Assembly (NCBI GenBank): GCA_964433845.1
Contig: CAYSTA010000047.1
Coordinates: forward strand, 1-8,999
Length of the DNA: 8,999 nucleotides
Source: MAG-121220-bin8 sp964433845
GTDB lineage: Bacteria; Bacteroidota; Bacteroidia; Flavobacteriales; Flavobacteriaceae
Direction of reading: 5' to 3'
The notes below the pieces were generated by a model. The model saw only the letters and a program-made list of their open reading frames with translations, made no database searches and was not told the origin of the DNA. Each line of letters starts with the position of its first letter. Within the stretch, counting starts at the first letter, position 1. Of this stretch, positions 7,189 to 8,999 are shown piece after piece. The position numbers and the translations under genes are program-made.

Positions 7189-8949
7189 ATGAATAATTTA
7201 AAAAATATTTTAATTCTTTTTTCTTTCTTTTTTTTAAGTTGCAAATCTGAAAAAAATATCAGTTTTGAAATAAATGAAGTTTTTGAAAATTATTATCAAG
7301 AAAGTTTAAAATTATACCCTTTAAATGCAACTAGACAAGGAGATCTACGTTATAATGATTTTCTTCCAAATAACTTAACGAATGAATTTAGAAACAAAGA
7401 AAAAAAACATTATTCAGACTATGTTAATCATTTAAAAAAATTTGATGATAATAAATTAAATGAGGACGATAAATTAAGTAAAAAAATTATGCTATGGGAA
7501 TGTTCTAGAAATTTAGAAAGATTAAATTTTAATGAACACCTTACTCCAATTAATCAGATGTGGACTTTACAGCTGGATATAGGTCAATTTGCTGCTGGAC
7601 TAAGTGCTCAACCATTTAAGACAATAAAAGATTATAATAACTGGATTAAAAGAATAGATGACTATTTGCTTTGGCTAAAGAGTGCTGAAGACAGAATGAG
7701 AGAAGGAATTAATAATGGACATGTATTGCCTAAATCATTAATTGAAAAAGTTATCCCTCAACTAGAAGTAATTTTAAATTCCAATCTAAATGTTAATTTG
7801 TTTTATAGCCCAGTTAGGCAATTTCCTTCTGGTTTTACTGACAAAGAAAAATCAACATTAAGAAATAATTATAAAAACATGGTATTAAATAAGATCATTC
7901 CTTCATATAAAGTTTTGTATGATTTTATGAAAAATGAATATATAAAACATGGAAGGAATTCTAGTGGAATAGATGCCTTAGAAGATGGATTAAAATATTA
8001 TGACTATTCTATTAAACTATACACCACAACCAATATGACTGCTGATGAAATTCATAGTTTAGGGCTTAGTGAAGTTGAAAGAATATCTTCAGAAATGGAA
8101 TCAATAAAAAATAAAGTAGGTTTTAATGGAAATTTAAAATCTTTTTTTAATTATGTTAGAGAATTAGATGAGTTAACTCCTTTTGATAAACCAAGTCAAG
8201 TAATAGATAATTTTAATAGTATTCATTCAAAAATGATGGATAAGGTAAATTCCTTGTTTGGATTACAACCTAAAACTCCATTTGAAGTAAGGAGGACAGA
8301 ATCGTTTAGAGAAAAATCTGCCAGTGCACAATATAATCCAGGTTCATTAGATGGCACAAGACCAGGTATTTTTTATGTGCCAATACCAGATATAAACAAG
8401 TATAACTTTTTCTCTGATGAAGATCTTTTTCTTCATGAGGCTATTCCTGGACATCATTTTCAAATTTCATTACAACAAGAAAATGAATCTTTACCTTCTT
8501 TTAGAAAAAGTCTTTGGTATAGCGCTTATGGAGAAGGATGGGCATTGTATTCTGAATCATTGGGTGAAGAATTAGGTTTATATGATGATCCATACCAATA
8601 TTTTGGAATGCTTAGTGCAGAGATGCATAGAGCAATTAGGCTTGTTGTAGATACTGGAATTCATACTAAGGGATGGTCTAGAGAAGAAGCAATACAGTAT
8701 TCTTTAGATAATGAGGCTGAGTCAGAAGCTAGCATTACATCAGAGATTGAACGTTATATGGCTAATCCAGGCCAAGCATTATCATACAAGATAGGTCAAT
8801 TAAAAATTCGTGAATTACGTTCTAAAGCTGAAAAAAAATTGGGTGAAAAATTTGATATAAAGATTTTTCATGAAAAAGTCCTTGAATCAGGTTGTATTCC
8901 ATTGGAATTGCTTGAAGAAAAAATTGAAAAATGGATTAACTCTGTCTAA
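7189..8949 (+). CDS. DUF885 family predicted metallopeptidase lipoprotein
   Basis: This 586-residue predicted lipoprotein of the DUF885 family is usually regarded as a zinc-dependent peptidase-like protein. Its signal peptide ends FLSC with lipidated Cys18, followed by Lys-Ser-Glu; a charged stretch right after the Cys may favour surface display in Bacteroidota, but the match is partial. The body is mainly helical. The family hallmark HEAIPGHHFQ lies at 416-425 (His416, Glu417, His422 and His423). YGEGWALYSE at 447-456 offers Glu449 or Glu456 as the third metal ligand. The conserved segment MHRAIRLVVDTGIHTKGW and a C-terminal helical region with NPGQALSYKIGQ follow, and the length is typical. 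The start is the first ATG after the in-frame stop of the preceding gene (7174-7176). It is the last gene of the lipoprotein run. The metal site fits a peptidase, but the exact substrate is not known. Confidence 0.88.
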   Translation: MNNLKNILILFSFFFLSCKSEKNISFEINEVFENYYQESLKLYPLNATRQGDLRYNDFLPNNLTNEFRNKEKKHYSDYVNHLKKFDDNKLNEDDKLSKKIMLWECSRNLERLNFNEHLTPINQMWTLQLDIGQFAAGLSAQPFKTIKDYNNWIKRIDDYLLWLKSAEDRMREGINNGHVLPKSLIEKVIPQLEVILNSNLNVNLFYSPVRQFPSGFTDKEKSTLRNNYKNMVLNKIIPSYKVLYDFMKNEYIKHGRNSSGIDALEDGLKYYDYSIKLYTTTNMTADEIHSLGLSEVERISSEMESIKNKVGFNGNLKSFFNYVRELDELTPFDKPSQVIDNFNSIHSKMMDKVNSLFGLQPKTPFEVRRTESFREKSASAQYNPGSLDGTRPGIFYVPIPDINKYNFFSDEDLFLHEAIPGHHFQISLQQENESLPSFRKSLWYSAYGEGWALYSESLGEELGLYDDPYQYFGMLSAEMHRAIRLVVDTGIHTKGWSREEAIQYSLDNEAESEASITSEIERYMANPGQALSYKIGQLKIRELRSKAEKKLGEKFDIKIFHEKVLESGCIPLELLEEKIEKWINSV

Positions 8950-8955
8950 TCTTTT

Positions 8956-8999
8956 TTACCAAGCTCTGATTAGGCTAAAGTGGGATTTAAATTCTCTTC
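8956..8999 (-). CDS. Possible C-terminal end of a convergent gene (partial)
   Basis: A minus-strand frame is open from the window edge to TAA at 8956-8958 and reads REFKSHFSLIRAW before the stop. The mix of basic and hydrophobic residues would suit the tail of a real protein, and its stop would lie 6 bases beyond the DUF885 stop, giving a convergent pair. It is only 13 codons, and another minus-strand frame is open for 9 codons to a stop at 8970-8972, so this may be chance. I do not recognise a family. Confidence 0.18.
   Translation of the reverse strand, partial: REFKSHFSLIRAW

Noticed and set aside
7178..7192. ATG at 7178 between the ADP-ribosylglycohydrolase-like and DUF885 genes
   Set aside because: It reads only four codons before TGA and overlaps the DUF885 start; there is no reason to call a leader peptide.
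8951..8960. T-run after the DUF885 stop as a rho-independent terminator
   Set aside because: There is a six-T run, but no GC-rich or stable stem directly before it.

Overview
The window is a gene-dense, strongly AT-rich stretch of bacterial chromosome, most like a marine member of the Bacteroidota (Flavobacteriia). The evidence is: coding sequences biased to A/T-ending codons; no recognisable Shine-Dalgarno sequences, only A/T-rich start contexts; several lipoprotein signal peptides; and gene families typical of flavobacterial polymer and peptide degraders (Pro-oligopeptidase, DUF885, ADP-ribosylglycohydrolase-fold lipoprotein). This assignment is inference from style and gene content; no rRNA or other taxonomic marker is present.

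Region 1 (24-2715, + strand) is a compact three-gene run with gaps of 14 and 5 bases. It encodes a RhaT-family sugar/proton symporter, a PfkB-type 2-keto-3-deoxygluconate (KDG) kinase starting at TTG, and a KDPG aldolase with its Schiff-base lysine. The last two carry out KDG + ATP -> KDPG -> pyruvate + glyceraldehyde-3-phosphate, the lower Entner-Doudoroff/uronate route. The transporter is RhaT-like, but the partners point to an acidic sugar, aldonate or KDG-yielding substrate rather than classical rhamnose catabolism. Upstream genes lie outside the window.

Region 2 (2704-3528, - strand) is one exported protein of a Bacteroidota family of unknown function, probably a beta-propeller. Its 3' end overlaps the aldolase tail-to-tail by 12 bases. 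A short divergent intergenic region (about 140 bases, 3529-3668) separates it from the next run.

Region 3 (about 3669-8949, + strand) is a second tight run with gaps of 10 and 12 bases. It encodes three predicted lipoproteins: an S9A prolyl oligopeptidase with a complete catalytic triad, an exported ADP-ribosylglycohydrolase-fold protein with altered metal-site motifs, and a DUF885 predicted metallopeptidase (HExxPGHH). Together they suggest an envelope module that breaks down peptides or modified peptides. The joint role of the ADP-ribosylglycohydrolase-like member is unexplained.

The last 50 bases hold no complete gene; a short minus-strand open frame there may be the tail of a convergent neighbour. 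I see no RNA gene, mobile element, CRISPR array or clear rho-independent terminator. Most of the window is ordinary metabolism. The points most worth a second look are the mismatch between transporter family and pathway, and the exported ADP-ribosylglycohydrolase sandwiched between two peptidases.
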